Shown here: piece after piece, positions 1 through 12,866 of the stretch
Position numbering within the stretch: the stretch's first letter is position 1
Layout of the letters: every line of letters starts with the position of its first letter
From: Solenopsis invicta
Lineage: Eukaryota; Arthropoda; Insecta; Hymenoptera; Formicidae
Assembly (NCBI RefSeq): GCF_016802725.1
Contig: NC_052668.1
Coordinates: 9,532,501 to 9,596,500 of the forward strand
Direction: 5' to 3'
Length of the DNA: 64,000 bases
Made by a program: the position numbers and the translations under genes
The notes under the pieces: model-generated
What the model was told of the DNA's origin: nothing
Databases searched by the model: none
The model's input: the letters and a program-made list of their open reading frames with translations, nothing else

Positions 1-540
1 AACAATTTTCATTATTATCTTTACAGAAAAAAGAATATTATTTTTAAGTTTACATTTTAATTACGATTAGTATACATTTAAGCATACAATTAATGTAATT
101 TCTTATTTAAATAATGAAAATGTTACTTAAGTATTATATTCAATTGTCAAGAAATCTAAAATGAAAAATAATATTACCTGTAAGTTCATTTAAGTTACTG
201 TCACACATATCTGTCGTACTATCATATATAGTATTTTCTGCCAACGCATAAGAATTTTCAATAATACAATCGATGTTAACTGGAGTTATGACTAAAAAAA
301 GTTTTTTAAATCATTAATAATATATTATACCTTATTGAAAAAAGTTATTTGTGAACACAAACAATTTTAAATTAAGAAATAAAAAGTACACGTACCTTCC
401 AATTTATTTTTATTCTTGTTAGTTTCTGAACAAGAAAGAGAACTAGTGCTTTGATTTTTGTCTTCAATGTCAATAGTTGCAACTACAGAAATGGAGAATT
501 TAAATAATTAGAAAAATATTTATTTCTAAAAATAATATAT

Positions 541-593
541 GTGTGTGTGTTTGTGTGCGTGCGTGCGCGCGCGCGTGTGTTATGTATGTACAC

Positions 594-626
<33 letters not shown>

Positions 627-627
627 C
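541..627. repeat. Compound GT/GC then TA microsatellite
   Basis: A (GT)n run grading into (GC)n is followed by (TA)n from about 600. It sits in an intron of transposase copy A. The apparent reading frame through it is low-complexity and not a gene. Confidence 0.9.
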
Positions 628-1558
628 TTTTACGCTTATTTTCTGCTGCCTCCATTCTTGTCATTAATTTCTTATATTATTTTGTTATATTGTATGATTA
701 CAACAATACAGTATAAGAATATAAAACATTAAGAATATATAAGAATATACAAAATTTAAAACTAGTATAATTAATAATTTGTGTTATTATAAAAACAATT
801 TAATTGTAACATATAAGTGATTTATGTTCGTACTCATAGCTTGTTCCCATATTTAAAATCGTTTTTAAGCAATCTTAAAGTGCTATATGATTATTTATTA
901 GTTGGATGAGATTTTAAAATGATTAAAAGTCACACTTAAAGTAATATTAAATATACAAACAAACTATAAATATATGTTTATATTATAAAACTAATTTAAA
1001 AAATCTACTATAAATCAATCTCTATATTATTACGAATCTAAACAAAGCAAATAATATTGTTACCTTCGAGTTCATTGGAATTATACGTCATCTCCGAGTT
1101 CGTTTTCGACGTCGGATATTTCGTTGTGTAATTTTAATGTTATTAATTGGCACTAATTAAAAGAAAAATATTTTATTTTTCATATATAAATAGTTATAGA
1201 AAACTTTGTTTTTACAGTCGACAAACATTATTTATCATTAACTAGTAATTATCTCTAAATTTTACCTTCATCTATAGCTCCTTCTGTATGTAAATCAGCA
1301 CAAATTTCGTCATCGTCATTATCGTCTATAAAATTTAACATGAAAAGTTGAAATAACAAAGTAATATGAAATTATGCAAGATAATTATTCATAGAAATTG
1401 TACAAAATATTTACACACACGCGCATACACATATTATATATAATACACACCATTTATATAATATATAGTTTACATAATTTTAAATAAATTTTATTATTTG
1501 CAGAAAAAGAGTAATTGGTGCATATGTATATTAAATGCATAGAATTATACGCTATTTT

Positions 1559-1644
1559 ATCAGTTTACGCAATTTTAAAAGTCCAAATGTTCCCACTTTT
1601 TTTAGAACAGCCTATAAAAGTAAACATACACACACCAACACACA

Positions 1645-1710
<66 letters not shown>

Positions 1711-1787
1711 TACGTGCATAACTTTTATATTTACTTTTACTGTTCTAAAAAAAGTGAAAACATTCGGACTTTTAAAATTGCGTAAAC
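1559..1787. repeat. Inverted fragments of the copy A intron-3/exon-4 junction flanking a CA microsatellite
   Basis: The stretch 1567-1621 resembles the junction at 2565-2620 of the same gene (shared words such as TTTAAAAGTCC, CCACTTTTT and GAACAGCCTA). The stretch 1727-1787 is the same segment in inverted orientation. They flank a (CA)n run at about 1625-1707 inside a later intron. Both are roughly 55 bases and diverged by eye, so this is an old local duplication rather than a functional exon. Confidence 0.7.
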
Positions 1788-3876
1788 TAATTATATATAT
1801 ATATATAATCAGTTTACGCAATTTTATGTATATATAATACTATTTGTAGACATAGATATGTATACATAATTAAAATATTTTATTAATGAATAAAAATGGT
1901 AGTATATAAATAATTACCTATTAGTAATGCCATTTCGTCTTGCTGACGTCCGCTATCCACATCAAATATCAGCAGAAATTCTTTCAATGAGTAGATACCG
2001 GTAGATAAATAATTTTGTGCTTCTTGTATCCTTGTATTTTTATATTTAGTGAATCGACAACGATTTCTTGTTACTTGTAGACCGTTCAACAAACGATTGT
2101 AGTTGATTTCTTGATCTGTTATTAATTTAGAAATATTATCTATAAAAATGTAATATTTTAATTAAAAATATAAACATTTAAAAATTTAATATATTTTATA
2201 TTATATTAAAATACATTGTATGTATATTGTAATAATATATTGTGTTTATACTATATATTAAAATAAAACTAAGAAGAAATACCTAAAAGTATCCAAAGAT
2301 TTGGATGAACTGTTTGCATCTTTTGCGCCATGATATTATGAAATGATTCTACAATATTGTTGGTTCTAATTGGGCATCCATATACACTTGTTTTTTTCGA
2401 TATTGGAAGCCATGTGTTTCTCATATACTTCATAAAGACCAACATATTAGGATAATTATCAGATTCTTCATCAGCAATTGTCTGCATAATGTTTAAGCCT
2501 TCTGCAAACATTTCTGATGGTGCTAATGCTAAAGTCATTGCCATGGATACTATTTTACGTGGTGCTTTTAAAAGTCCTAATCGTTTCCACTTTTTAAGAA
2601 CAGCCTACAAAAGTAAATATAAAATGTATAATTAATAAAATATAAATAATACAATATGTAATAATATATTTCATAAATGTTTAAACGTTTTTTAAATAAT
2701 TTATTAATAGATAATTATTTTTTTGCATGTTTTTTACATATAAATGACAAAACTTTTAAAATACTACATAAATATTAGAAATAAATAATATAAGTAATCT
2801 CAACCAATAATTTTGTTAATAATAAGTATTTGACATACTTGACAGTAATGAAACCAACAGCCTCGTAGAGATGCATGAGGAAATTGTTCATGGACAGCGT
2901 TCATCGAGGCTTTTTCATAATCCATCATTATGAAACGTAAATTACATTGTAGATCAGGCGCCAATTTTATAATTTCTTTCCATATAGCTTTGTAAACTAA
3001 TTGTGTTCTGGCTTCACACAAAATAAATAATACTGCAATACCCTAAAAAAAAGGGAAAACATTTTTAAAAAAGTACGTATAAAATAAAAGTACATATGGA
3101 ATTAATAATCATCATTTGTCATAAAAATCAAAATATCTTATCAATGTACCGCACATGTAATGAAAATAGTTGTGCAAAGCTTGGTACTCTAGGTACAACC
3201 TAAAAGAATATATATTTATATATGACTGTAACATAATATTTCCTCAATTATAATTATCTACAAATAATATTCCAAAAAAGTAATATTCTTTAATCCTATA
3301 TATAAAATGCTAGTGATTAATACTTACAGAAAATGTAACATCAATAAAAATTTCAGAACATTTCTCTAATATTTTTAGAAGCTTATCAGTGGTAAACATG
3401 TAGGAACATTTGTTATCTTCAGATATAACACAGCCTTTATAAATATTTATTGTAGGTTCATAACCTCGAAGCAAACTGTCAAGCTCATACACGTTTGTAG
3501 GTAATGAAGGACGCATTTTGATTTTTTCTCTTGATAACTGATTTCTCATAGCATTATATGAAATAAAAGCTGCAGCTTTTGGATTTTTTCGAGAAACAGT
3601 ATCAAATATTTCTTTGTTTGTCATAGTGGTTTCTTTGCACATTTGAATCATTTCTTTTTTTAAATTAAAAATGTCAGCTATATAAGGCTCGCTTGAATGG
3701 TTGTGTTTACAATCTAAAATAAACTTTTCATTTTCTTTAATTAGCACACCTTTGCATGCTGTACTACGTCTTTCTGCACAACGATATATGTAATTGTATC
3801 TTTTATCAATATTATATGTATATCCCTCATATACATACAAATAACTGCCCTTTCTTTTCCCAGATATTATTTCCAT

Positions 3877-4860
3877 TTTTATATTGCAAATATAAAAAGT
3901 GTACTGTAAATAAAAAAATATAAATATATAAAATATAATATGTATAAAAATGTTCTCTGTTTATATTTGTTTCTTAAAATATACACTTTTTTAGTTATAT
4001 AATAAGGTTCAAGATTTTTACATCTTTTTGTTCTGTTGTATTTTTTTGTTGTATTTATGTTTACAATGTTTTTATTAAATTAATTAAAAGGTTATATATA
4101 GACTGCATTCTGTAATCCACTACTAGTATTTTAAAGATCTGTAGTTCATATTACATATTATAAATTTTTAATATTGGCAGTAAATTACAATGTATGCAAC
4201 CTACAATGTATATACAATAATCTGTAATTGATTTAACAAAATTAGTTGTGAACAAAAACAGAATAGAAAAACTCAAGAAAACAAGAAGATCTTGACGCTA
4301 TTGTATTACTGAAATATTTATATAATATTAAATTAAGATGTACCGTGCAAAATTTAAGCACATGGAAAACGATTTCTGTTAACTCCAATTAGGCTGTGTT
4401 CGTAAATTCACTGCTAATACTAAAAATCTATAGTTCACGTTATGTATACTATTTGATAATTATTAGATTTTCAGTATTGACAATGAATTTACGAACGAAG
4501 CCTTTATTGCCGATCGTCACGCAATTGACGGTTTCAAAAACGTTTATATTAACGGACAAACACATTCGCACACGCTCAAGCCCCCAAAAGGTCTTTAATT
4601 ACATTTTACATTGAAATCTCTGCAATCTAATGGCCGGTATACAATCTTGCATGGTCGCATAAACATATGCATAAGAAAATTGATTGGTCCTTAAGCAAAC
4701 GCATAAAGAAATGGACAAATAGTAATAACAATAATTCAATAATTTTCAATAATTTGGAAAACGCTATTCAACTGCTAGTCATTTGCTAATTTTTATATGT
4801 TTTTTTATTTTGTTTTCATATTTATTATTTTTAGCAAAATTTTGAAATTAAAATCAAGGG
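3877..4860. other. Upstream flank of transposase copy A, inverted relative to the flank of copy B
   Basis: No gene is seen. Sequence just upstream of both ATGs matches (TTTGCAATATAAAA precedes both starts). Farther out, 4735-4856 is the reverse complement of roughly 7330-7480. Within the flank, 4010-4100 and 4220-4390 also form an internal inverted pair. This is what long MULE terminal inverted repeats would look like after decay, but I could not define an end or a target duplication. Confidence 0.5.
4392..4504. mobile_element. Small palindromic MITE-like element
   Basis: The ends are self-complementary: GGCTGTGTTCGTAAATTCA at the left and GAATTTACGAACGAAGCC at the right, about 110 bp in total with no coding capacity. 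Related small palindromes with CTGTAATCCACT or ATTCATT-type arms occur near 4102-4205, 7502-7583 and 7930-8021. The superfamily is unknown. Confidence 0.6.
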
Positions 4861-4865
4861 GGTGC

Positions 4866-4963
4866 GCACGATTGGACACCACTACTCACAGCGGCCGATG
4901 CCTAGAGTTTTTCCGTTGGTTCGGTTAGATAAGTTAAGATGATTGGTTGGTGTCCAATCGTGC
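4866..4963. repeat. Hairpin element H1 with GCACGATTGGACACCA arms
   Basis: Perfect 16-bp inverted arms (4866-4881 and 4948-4963) enclose a core of about 66 bp that begins CTCACAGCGGCCGATGCC. The same core occurs at 33605-33672, but with different arms. The arm reads GGTGTCCAATCGTGC on the other strand, exactly a unit of the minisatellite at 28769-29253. There is no coding capacity and I see no clear target duplication. Confidence 0.8.
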
Positions 4964-5261
4964 TGTGTTCAAAACGGTATCACCCAAATCAAGTTTAATC
5001 ACCAAGTATAATCGCCATTGTTTAGACTTTTATTTCGTGATTTCATGAATGTTGCGATTGAAATGTTTGCTAGTCATAAATCCAAGTATTATATTTTTAT
5101 TTTATTGATAAATTGTACAATATTTTATTTATTAGGTTTGTTCGAGTTACTTGAAATCCCCAAAAATTTTTTGCACTGGAGATGAGATAAATATATATTC
5201 GATCGTAAGAAAGAGAGAGACGATAAAGAAATTAATTCAAAAAGGGCAACAACACGAACAG

Positions 5262-5962
5262 GCCTATTATTAACTTAAAAATTTATCTAGTAACTTTATA
5301 TCTAGTTATTTTTAGGCAGCTTAATGCATCGTTCTTGTTTGTGCAAACAAAATTATGTAAAAACAGGTAAAAACATGATGAATTTTTATCTTCTGAGTAC
5401 AAATTAATAAAAATTCACAAAAATTAGTGAAGTTGGGTATCCTAAAAAGTTTACAATGTAAATACTTTGTAACACACACACATACTCTATTCTCTCAAAA
5501 TTAAAGTAGGAATGGATTACTACAATTAATATTGATCATTATATTGTATGTATTATCAATGTTAGCAATATTGTTTGTTAAGCACAAGAAATGTATTCTC
5601 TCTCTCTTTGTTTGTTAAGCACATGAAATGTATTCTCTCTCTCTCCGTATTATATATGGAAATAGATTAAATATGTACTTATGTATATATACTTATGTGT
5701 CACCCGTGTCAAACATATTCAAAATGACTATTTAATATGATGGGCAAACAAAATTTACATCGTAAATTTCTTAGAATACATAAACTTTACTTTTTTGTGA
5801 ATTTTTACTAATTTGTACTCGGGAGACAAAAATTCATCATGTTTTTACCTGCTTTCACATAATTTTGCTTGCACAAACAAAAATGATGCATTAAGTCGCT
5901 TAAAAGTAACTAGGACTAAAGTTACTACATAAATTTACAAGTTATTAATAAATGAAATATGT
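5262..5962. repeat. Foldback repeat of about 0.7 kb
   Basis: Arms at about 5262-5440 and 5760-5962 are imperfect reverse complements; TTGTGCAAACAAAATTATG on the left mirrors CATAATTTTGCTTGCACAA on the right. The loop holds two direct ~38-bp repeats ending in (TC)n near 5570-5645. No gene is visible. It abuts the Harbinger derivative that starts at 5977. Confidence 0.65.
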
Positions 5963-5976
5963 TGTACTATAATTTA

Positions 5977-6712
5977 AGCCTGCCGCAAACGATACGTTTT
6001 TTCTTACTGGATTTCTAACTGGATTTTCTTACTTGCTACCGTACGGGCAATGGTACCGGCAGTGCTACTGGCCGTGGCTTCACACGGTGCGAGTTTTCGT
6101 ACGGGCTAAGCAACTGAAATTTGTTTCATAGAAGCGGCACGCTTAAATATGGATGAGATAGATGAGATGGATGAAATTATTGCAACAGTTGTACATTGTC
6201 GTAAAATTGCATTATTTTTAATTATTGAAAAATTGCGACAACAAAATAAATATCGCCGACGTTTATGGAGTCGACAGTCAATACATTCTTTAATGCCTTA
6301 CTTTTACTGTACTTATCATGGTAATTTGGTGTGTTTATCGCATATAAACATGGTTCCTATTAGTAGGCCTCTATTAAACATAAAATACTTTTTTTGGACT
6401 ATTTTGAAGTTTTTTCATTTTTGCACGACGTCATGTTTGCGAAGTGAATTCACGTTTGAACTTTGACAACACTTCGACAGTATAACTTGGTATAACCCAG
6501 TATAACCTATACAGACTGCGTCCTGATTGGCTTTCACAATAAACCAGTACAGAATCACGTAAGAAAAATAGGACATGATCTATTACGAAAATCCAGTACG
6601 CGAGCTAGTAGCGTAGCCCGTAAGCCATTTCCAATACGGGAGCACGTAAGACTGCCAGTATAGGAGCACGTAAGCAATCCCGTAAGAAAAAACGTATCGT
6701 CTGCGGCAGGCT
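5977..6712. mobile_element. PIF/Harbinger deletion derivative, 736 bp, TTA target duplication
   Basis: Terminal inverted repeats AGCCTGCCGCAAACGATACG (left) and its near-exact complement ending GCGGCAGGCT (right) are flanked on both sides by TTA (5974-5976 and 6713-6715). A 3-bp TWA duplication is characteristic of PIF/Harbinger. Subterminal GTAAG-containing words recur inside the right end. It carries one open frame (6149-6466) but no complete transposase, so it is probably non-autonomous. Confidence 0.8.
6149..6466 (+). pseudogene. Probable truncated N-terminus of a Harbinger-type transposase
   Basis: This is a 105-codon frame inside the 736-bp Harbinger derivative. The first ~45 residues (acidic, then LRQQNKYRRRLWSR) resemble the Arg/Trp-rich N-terminal segment seen in HARBI1-like transposases. 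The remainder is hydrophobic and unlike any catalytic domain. No DDE residues are present, as expected of an internal deletion. The family link rests mainly on the surrounding TIRs and TTA duplication. Confidence 0.4.
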
Positions 6713-6764
6713 TTAGCGATAAAATGAAAATATAATACTTGTATACATAGATCTATCAAACAAA

Positions 6765-7910
6765 CAAACCTTTAATTGATTTAATAAAAGTATTTGTAGT
6801 CAAAAACAAAAGAAAAAAACTCAAGAAAATAAAAAAATGTAAAAATCGTGACAATATTGTGTAATTAAAACATTTATATAATATTAAAATTAAGACATAC
6901 AATACCTTAATCTAGAAATCTAAGCACTTAGAAAACAATATTTCTGTTTTTCTGCTTTTTCTTCAAAAGTTATATTAGCCTCTGCAATCTAAAGGTTAAT
7001 ATATGAACGTGTACGAAGACGTCCGTTTCCGACAACTGCAGGCGAACCACAAAATATATAAGCGAACACCAACGACTTCTGTTTAGGGCTTCCAAAATTC
7101 TGCTAGATCTATGGCCGGTATTCATAGTCGATTCTTATTTCAAGATCGTCTTAAGTAACGTCTTAAGATGCTAATACAGCTCTTTGATTAGTTGATGGCA
7201 TCTTAAGATGATACTTAAGATGATCTTAAATATAAGAATCGACTATGAATACCGGCCTATGTATACAAATATTTTAATTGCAATATTCATGAAAAGTCAT
7301 TCAATATTCACGAGATAAAAGTCCAAAGAAACGATTATATTTGTCCAAATTTTAATTTCAATTTTTTGCCAAAAAAATAAATATGCAAAGAAAATAAATA
7401 TAAAAAAACATACAAAAATCAGCAAACGACTAGCAGTCAAATACCGTTTTCCAAATTATTGAAATTGTTAGTACAACAGCTTCCTTCATGTAAATATACA
7501 CTAAGTTGCGTTCTAAAATTCATTCAAAATTTAAAATATGTATGAAATCTAGATTTTCAGTGACAGTGAATTTTGGAAGCCCTAAACAGAAGTCGTTGGT
7601 GTTCGCTTATATGTTCTGTGGTTTGCCTGCAGTTGTCGGGAACGGACGTCTTCGTACATATACTCGTACGTTCATATATTAACCTTTAGATTGCAGAGTA
7701 TAACTTTTGAAGAAAAAACATAAAAACAGAAATATTGTTTCCTAAGTGCTTAGATTTCTAGATTAAGGTATTGTATGTCTTAATTAATTTAATATTATAT
7801 AAATGTTTTAATTACACAATATCGTCAAGATTTTTACATCTTTTTGTTTTCTTGAGTTTTTTTTTCTGTTTTTGACTATAAGTACTTTTATTAAATCAAT
7901 TAAAGGTTAT
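6765..7910. repeat. Long palindrome, arms about 350 bp
   Basis: Left arm 6765-7118 and right arm 7572-7910 are reverse complements over most of their length, including the words GCGAACACCAACGACTTCTG and CTAAACAGAAGTCGTTGG. The spacer contains a complete Harbinger MITE (7113-7257) and one of the small palindromic MITEs (7502-7583). The right arm also forms the upstream flank of transposase copy B. There is no reading frame. Confidence 0.75.
7113..7257. mobile_element. 145-bp PIF/Harbinger-type MITE
   Basis: The TIRs GGCCGGTATTCATAGTCGA and TCGACTATGAATACCGGCC are flanked by TAT on both sides (7110-7112, 7258-7260). The interior is rich in CTTAAGAT words. The 3-bp duplication and GGCC-starting ends fit PIF/Harbinger; the family assignment is inference from these ends. 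Confidence 0.8.
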
Positions 7911-10295
7911 TGTATATACATTATATAGCTGTGTACTGTAATTAATTGCCGGTACTAATCTATAATACATAACGTGAAATATAGATCTTCGAGTGAATTA
8001 CGGAATGCAATCTATATATAAGCTTTTTATTAATTTAATAAAATTGTAAACATAAATGGGCCATAAAATTTAATAAAATAAAAAAATATAAAAATTTTGA
8101 ACGTCATTGTTATAACTAAAGAAATATATATTTTGAAAAAATAAATATAGCAGGAAACATTTTATATTTATTTATATATATTTTTTTAATTTACAGTACA
8201 CTTTTTATATTTGCAATATAAAAATGGAAATAATATTTGGAAAAAGAAGAGGCAGCTATTTGTATGTATATGAAGGATATACATACAATATTGATAAAAG
8301 ATGTAATAATATATACCGTTGCGCAAAAAGACGTACTGTGCTGTGTAGTGGATCATTAATAAAAGTAGAACAAAAATATTTTATTAAAAATGAACATAAT
8401 CATCCAAGGGAGCCTTACATAGCTGATATTTTAAAATTAAAACAAGAAATGATTCAAATGTGTAAAGAAATCACTACAACAAACAAAGAAATATTTGATA
8501 CCGTTTCTCGAAAAAATCCAAAAGCTGCAGCTTTCATTTCATATAAAGCTATGAGAAATCAATTATCAAAAGAAAAAATCAAAATGCGTCCTTCGTTACC
8601 TACAAACGTGTATGAGCTTGACAGTTTGCTTCGAGGTTATGAACCTACAACAAATATTTATAAAGGCTGTGTTATATCTGAAGATAACAAATGTTCCTAC
8701 ATGTTTACTACTGATAAGCTTCTAAAAATATTAGAGAAATGTTCTGAAATTTTTATTGATGGTACATTTTCTGTAAGTATTAATCACTAGCATTTCATAT
8801 TTGTGATTAAAAAATATTACTTTTTTGGAATATTATTTGTAGATAATTATAATTGAGGAAATATTATATTATAGTCATATATAAATATATATTATTTCAG
8901 ATTGTACCTAGAGTACCAAGCTTTGCACAACTATTTTCAATACATATGCGATACATGGATAAGGTATTTTGATTTTTATTAATTCCATATACTTTATTTT
9001 ATATATACTCTTAAAAATGTTTTCTCATTTCTTTTTTAGGGTATTGCAGTAGTATTTATTTTGTGTGAAGCCAGAACACAATTAGTTTATAAATCCATAT
9101 GGAAAGAAATTATAAAATTGGCGCCTAATCTACAATGTAATTTGCGTTTCATAATGATGGATTATGAAAAAGCATCGATGAACGCTGTCCATGAACAGTT
9201 TCCTCATGCATCTCTACGAGGCTGTTGGTTTCATTACTGTCAAGTATGTCAAATACTTATTATTAACAAAATTATTGGTTGAGATTACTTATATTATTTA
9301 TTTCTAATATTTATGTAGTATTTTAAAAGTTTTGTCATTTATATGTAAAAAACATGCAAAAAAAATAATTATCTATTAATAAATTATTTAAAAAACGTTT
9401 AAACATTTATGAAATATATTATTACATATTGTATTATTTATATTTTATTAATTATACATTTTATATTTACTTTTGTAGGCTGTTCTTAAAAAGTGGAAAC
9501 GATTAGGACTTTTGAAAGCACCATATAAAATAGTATCCATGGCAATGACATTAGCATTAACACCATCAGAAATGTTTGCAGAAGGTTTAAATCTCATGCA
9601 GACAATTGCTGATGAAGAATCTGAAAATTATCCTAACGTATTGGTCTTTTTGAGATATATGAGAAACACATGGCTTCCAATATAAAAAAAAATAAGTGTA
9701 TATGGATGCCCAATTAGGACTAACAATCTTGTGGAATCATTTCATAGTATTATGTTGAAAAAAATGCATACGATTCATCCAAATTTTTGGACATTCTTAG
9801 GTATAATTTATGTAGTATTTATAAATGTATATAAAAAATTATATTTATAAAATTTAATAATTTTTCTTTAAGCTTATTGTTATACATATAAAACTGGAGA
9901 ACTTTATTTTTGTTTAGTTAATGAATTAGAAATTAATTTAAAAGTTGTAAAAAGAAATTTTAAATTAATTTTTTAAATATAAAAATAAAAATTTTTTTAT
10001 GTAACGTTATATGTATTAAAATAGATTTTATGTGTATTAATAAAATAATTTATTTTTGCAGATAATATTTCCAAATTAATTATGGATCAGGAAATTAATT
10101 ATAACCGTTTAATAAATGGCCTACAATTATCAAGGGATCGTAATCCGTTTAACGAGTCTAAAAATAAAAAAATTGAAAAAGCACAATATTATTTATCCAG
10201 TGGTATCTATTCATTGAAAGAATTTTTGCAGTTATTTAGTAAGGAAAATTTACGTAAGCAACAAAGAATAGCATTATTGATAGGTAAGTATTGAC

Positions 10296-11270
10296 AAATT
10301 AGTTATTATTTTTTTAAATATTTTATTATATATTATGACGTTATTGTTAAAATACATTTTGTTATTTTTTATGTACAATTACTTTAAAAATGTTATACAT
10401 ACAAATTGAATGCAAAATGTAGATTTTAAATTTAAAATATTTTTATGTCATTATTTACAAGATATTTCATAACTGATAACATAAAAAATTTGAAAAAGTA
10501 ATTTTACATAAAAAAAAGTATATACAATTGTATAAATAATTTTTTTTTTATATAAGGCTTTGCTTTTAAGAAAAGTACTTTGGCATTCTTTTTAATTAAT
10601 TTAAATTTGAATTATTGCATGTCTTGCTCTTTTTCTCTCCTTTTCTTTGTCTCTTTTTCTCTTTACTTAAAAAAATGACCCATCAAATTGATGTTTTATT
10701 GACGTTGAACTCATCAACATTATGTTCTTTTATGTCAATTTGACATCAATTATTCAAATTTTTGCTAAAAATGATCTTTAATTTATGTAATGTGTCACCT
10801 ATATAATTTGTCTTCACACAGTAATGACAATACATAAATATAAAAAAGTATAACGTTTAATTTTGTAAAATTTAAAATAGTTCACTAAAAAAATTGTACA
10901 TAAATCAAACTTTAATATATTATATTAACTTAAATTTTTAATATGTAAAAATTTATTTTTTCATATATATTTAATATTCACAAAGTTAATTCTATCAGAT
11001 AAATTTAATAATGTATTGTATAAGATTGTAAGAAAATTATATTAAATTACATATGGTTCTTCTAATTTAAAAAAAGCATATCATCCTCAAATTTTCCAAT
11101 TTTTTTTCAAAATTAATTTTTTCAAGAACAAAGTTTTGTATATAAACATTTGTGTTTTTGATTATTTTTGTAAAATTATTATCTTCTTGATTCTATTATT
11201 ATTCCTTTGTACGACTTTATTATTTGTTTGTTCTACAATAATTTATACATATTAATAAAGTTGAATTTTT
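10296..11270. other. AT-rich intron 5 of transposase copy B
   Basis: No gene. The stretch 10675-10760 holds several short TTGATG/CATCAA and TTGACAT words, loosely like the palindromic-word arrays seen elsewhere in the window, but I could not find ends there. Confidence 0.5.
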
Positions 11271-11459
11271 TAGATGATGATAATGAAATGGAGATTTGTG
11301 CTGACTTATATAAAGAAGGTGATGTCGATGCAGGTGGGTTAACATCAGTTAACTTTGTAATAATTTTTCAAACATTGGCCAATAGTATATTTATAAAATA
11401 GAAAGTTTATTTCAAAATAGTTCTGTTAAATAACTTATTATATACAAAATTTCTTTTTA

Positions 11460-12690
11460 ATTCCATTTGCTTTCAGCTTTAACTATATATAGAGAGTAGA
11501 CAAAAAAATGGAAACACTTGTGACAGTTACAATTTTCTTGTTCAGAACTGGGAATATGATATGTTTTTAAAAACCACTAATAATACGTCAAAGTTAAAAC
11601 TTAAAATTTTAAAATTCTTTAAATTTTTTATTTGTAATAATTTTTGGTGAATAACATAATATTAACATAATTGTTTAAAAAATGCTAATTTAGTTTCAAA
11701 GTTGTGTGACATATTTGCAAAAAATTGTAGGAATATCTAAAAAAAAAACGTTCGTTTTGTAAGAAAAATATTTTAATTTATAATAATTGTGTTAAATTAT
11801 TTGAGAAAAATTTTTTTTTATGTAACTGCAAAGTGTTGAGAATAGACAGAAAAAAATAGAAATACCTAAGAAAAATATACTTTTCTATATTAATAAGGAG
11901 TTGGGTCATTCTTTGCCTGCAATAATCAAATAATACAGTCTGTATCTTTTTTAGAAATTATTCAATAAGGAAAATATATTGATAAAGAAAACTATATCTT
12001 TTATCAGTGTTTTTACTTTGTTGTCCATTTTCTGCACTTCTGAGTGCAATTCTGCAGTTTATAGAAAATTTTTTTTCAGTAAAAGTATAACACAAGTACC
12101 ATAACAACAAATTACAAAACGTTTTTTTCAAATTTTCTATTTTATTTTTTTTGGCTGAATACACGACTTTGAAACTAAATCTGATATTAAGATTTTTAAA
12201 AAATAATTCTAATATCTCAGTAATAAGTTCAGAAAAACACTTCATAGCTTAAAGGTTAAACCGGGGCAAATGAGAGCCAAACGCAGATGATAGTGCGTTG
12301 AACTTCGTAGAAAATTAATTTTTGTATGAAACTGAATGCTGTGCACAAGACAAAAATTTTCTTGATACATCAAATTTTTAAAACAATTTTACTTCAATAA
12401 ACTTTTTGTATAGTCTATAAGTCTTTAAGAGCATACGAAGAATTAAAATATTGTATTTGGGATTTTATTTGCCTCGGTTAAATTTATATTTTGCTTTTAC
12501 CTTAGAGCCACTTCTCTTATTTCTAAATTTGTTCAAAGTTTTAATTTTAACGTACTATAGAAATCATACACTCTATATATATTTTTAAAGCTGGCAAAAC
12601 AAATTTTGCTACTTAATTTTGTAAACACACACACACACGCACACACGCGCGCGCGCGCGCACAGAGAAAGTAATATATATATTTATTTTT
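11460..12690. other. Intron 6 of copy B with CA/CG microsatellite
   Basis: No coding sequence is supported. A CA run grading into CG lies at 12627-12661 just before exon 7. A short open frame on the other strand (11958-12245) has no recognisable domain and I leave it out. Confidence 0.6.
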
Positions 12691-12866
12691 AGTTTCAAAT
12701 GCTAATGTTGAAAATATGGAAATCAAATCAATTGGAATTGAAAATCAAACTATTGATTATTTACATACTATTGAAAATAATCCAAATGAACTTGAAGGTA
12801 ATATATAGTTTTTATTATATTCATATTTTAAATAAAATTTTTTAAATAAACAGTTTTCTATAATAC

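Larger units (their letters stand above)
178..3876 (-). pseudogene. FLYWCH/MULE-type transposase gene, copy A (multi-exon, runs toward left edge)
   Basis: Exons read on the minus strand are 3328-3876, 3137-3199, 2839-3042, 2283-2604, 1918-2139 and 1266-1325. Less certain ones lie near 1064-1153, 396-482 and 178-291. The first six match copy B exon for exon in length. Exon 1 carries a FLYWCH-like zinc finger (two Cys, two His near the N-terminus). MULE-type catalytic motifs follow: Asp in FIDVTF, Asp in IMMDYEKA, the Cys/His motif GCWFHYC, and Glu in NNIVESFH. A role in transposition is known for the family, not shown here. Lesions are a Gly-to-Val change right after the first catalytic Asp, and a broken donor after exon 2 (AT instead of GT, 3135-3136). 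It is more open than copy B in exon 4. The downstream acidic/Asn-rich exons have no counterpart I can align fully. Orientation and exon structure are solid; the gene's true end is uncertain. Confidence 0.8.

Noticed and set aside
1515..1837. Histidine/threonine-repeat proteins around 1.6 kb
   Set aside because: Translation of the CA microsatellite.
6100..6715. Host gene promoter because of GC-richer sequence and ATG context at 6149
   Set aside because: The interval is exactly bounded by Harbinger TIRs and TTA duplications.
10670..10760. Another CCCA-type element end (GACCCATCAAATTGATG)
   Set aside because: TTGATG/CATCAA words are present but there is no matching terminus or second end, so evidence is too thin.
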